Positions 22,635 to 22,675 of a stretch of 22,675 nt of DNA are shown here, one piece after another. This stretch comes from WHTF01 sp964482425. Lineage in GTDB: Bacteria > Desulfobacterota > Binatia > UBA9968. The DNA is taken from positions 1 to 22,675 of the forward strand of contig CAYZXN010000167.1 of the NCBI GenBank assembly GCA_964482425.1. Reading direction: 5' to 3'. Each line of letters begins with the position of its first letter. The first letter of the stretch is position 1. The translations under genes were made by a program, and so were the position numbers. The notes below the pieces were generated by a model that was not told the DNA's origin, searched no databases, and saw only the letters and a program-made list of their open reading frames with translations.

Positions 22635-22675
22635 TTGGAAATAAGTTCTGAAATTATCGGCATCGACGTGTCTAA
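22635..22675 (+). CDS. IS110-family transposase (recombinase), N-terminal 13 codons only
   Basis: The visible product, MEISSEIIGIDVS, is the start of the RuvC-like DEDD domain of IS110 recombinases (IGIDxSK is the first-strand motif with the first catalytic Asp). The start is TTG at 22635: an in-frame TGA at 22629-22631 excludes earlier starts, and GAGGAGG stands 8 bases upstream. The gene runs off the right edge. In this family the protein is guided by a bridge RNA from the element's own non-coding end. Confidence is limited by the short visible length. Confidence 0.7.
   Translation, partial: MEISSEIIGIDVS

Larger units (their letters stand above)
22458..22675 (+). mobile_element. IS110-family insertion sequence, left end (continues beyond the window)
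   Basis: The right edge holds the first codons of an IS110-type recombinase preceded by a structured non-coding leader, as expected at the left end of an IS110-group element. The exact left boundary cannot be set because this family has no terminal inverted repeats and often no target duplication; it must lie between the binding-protein gene (22309) and the first stem (22466). A short direct repeat, ACAGGA at 22458-22463 and 22465-22470, is near the likely boundary. Confidence 0.65.

Noticed and set aside
1..22675. CRISPR array, rRNA or tRNA genes
   Set aside because: No regularly spaced repeats and no rRNA or tRNA-like sequence were seen on either strand.

Overview
The window looks like chromosomal DNA of an uncultured, GC-rich Gram-negative bacterium. 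Two predicted lipoproteins with lipoboxes, a QseE/QseG-like sensor-lipoprotein pair, a sigma-54 promoter, amidohydrolase-2 proteins, an NMT1-like binding protein and stand-alone TPP enzymes together suggest a soil or subsurface lineage near the former Deltaproteobacteria, Binatota, Tectomicrobia or Rokubacteria. This placement is inference; no rRNA or marker gene is present.

Left part (1-7226): the 3' end of a core methionine-synthase (MetE-like) gene, a small zinc-ribbon protein, an orphan lipoprotein on the opposite strand, two tandem paralogous amidohydrolases, a small excisionase-type HTH protein, and a compact minus-strand operon of a GatC/AtzG-like small subunit, an amidase-signature hydrolase and a RidA-family protein.

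Centre (7488-17518): a strong sigma-54-type promoter precedes a three-gene operon. It holds a complete membrane sensor kinase (HAMP-GAF-HisKA-HATPase), a second kinase-like protein that has lost its phospho-acceptor histidine and its ATPase domain, and a TPR/coiled-coil lipoprotein coupled to it by an ATGA overlap. No response regulator follows. A minus-strand pair (NAD-dependent epimerase, TPP enzyme) then diverges from a plus-strand pair (2-hydroxyacid dehydrogenase, large alpha/beta hydrolase), which reads as a small catabolic cluster.

Right part (17519-22675): a 552-bp gene-free stretch carries two perfect DnaA boxes in opposite orientation. After it comes a minus-strand run in which an IsdG-like haem monooxygenase, a zinc-ribbon protein, a membrane-anchored J-domain protein and a flavodoxin-fold protein lie behind a promoter with a 17-bp palindrome. 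Next are a secreted protein made of two I9-propeptide-like repeats and an NMT1/SsuA-like binding protein without a visible signal peptide. At the right edge an IS110-family element begins: 13 codons of the recombinase are visible, preceded by about 135 nt of strongly structured sequence that is a good candidate for its bridge RNA. This is the most interesting item in the window.
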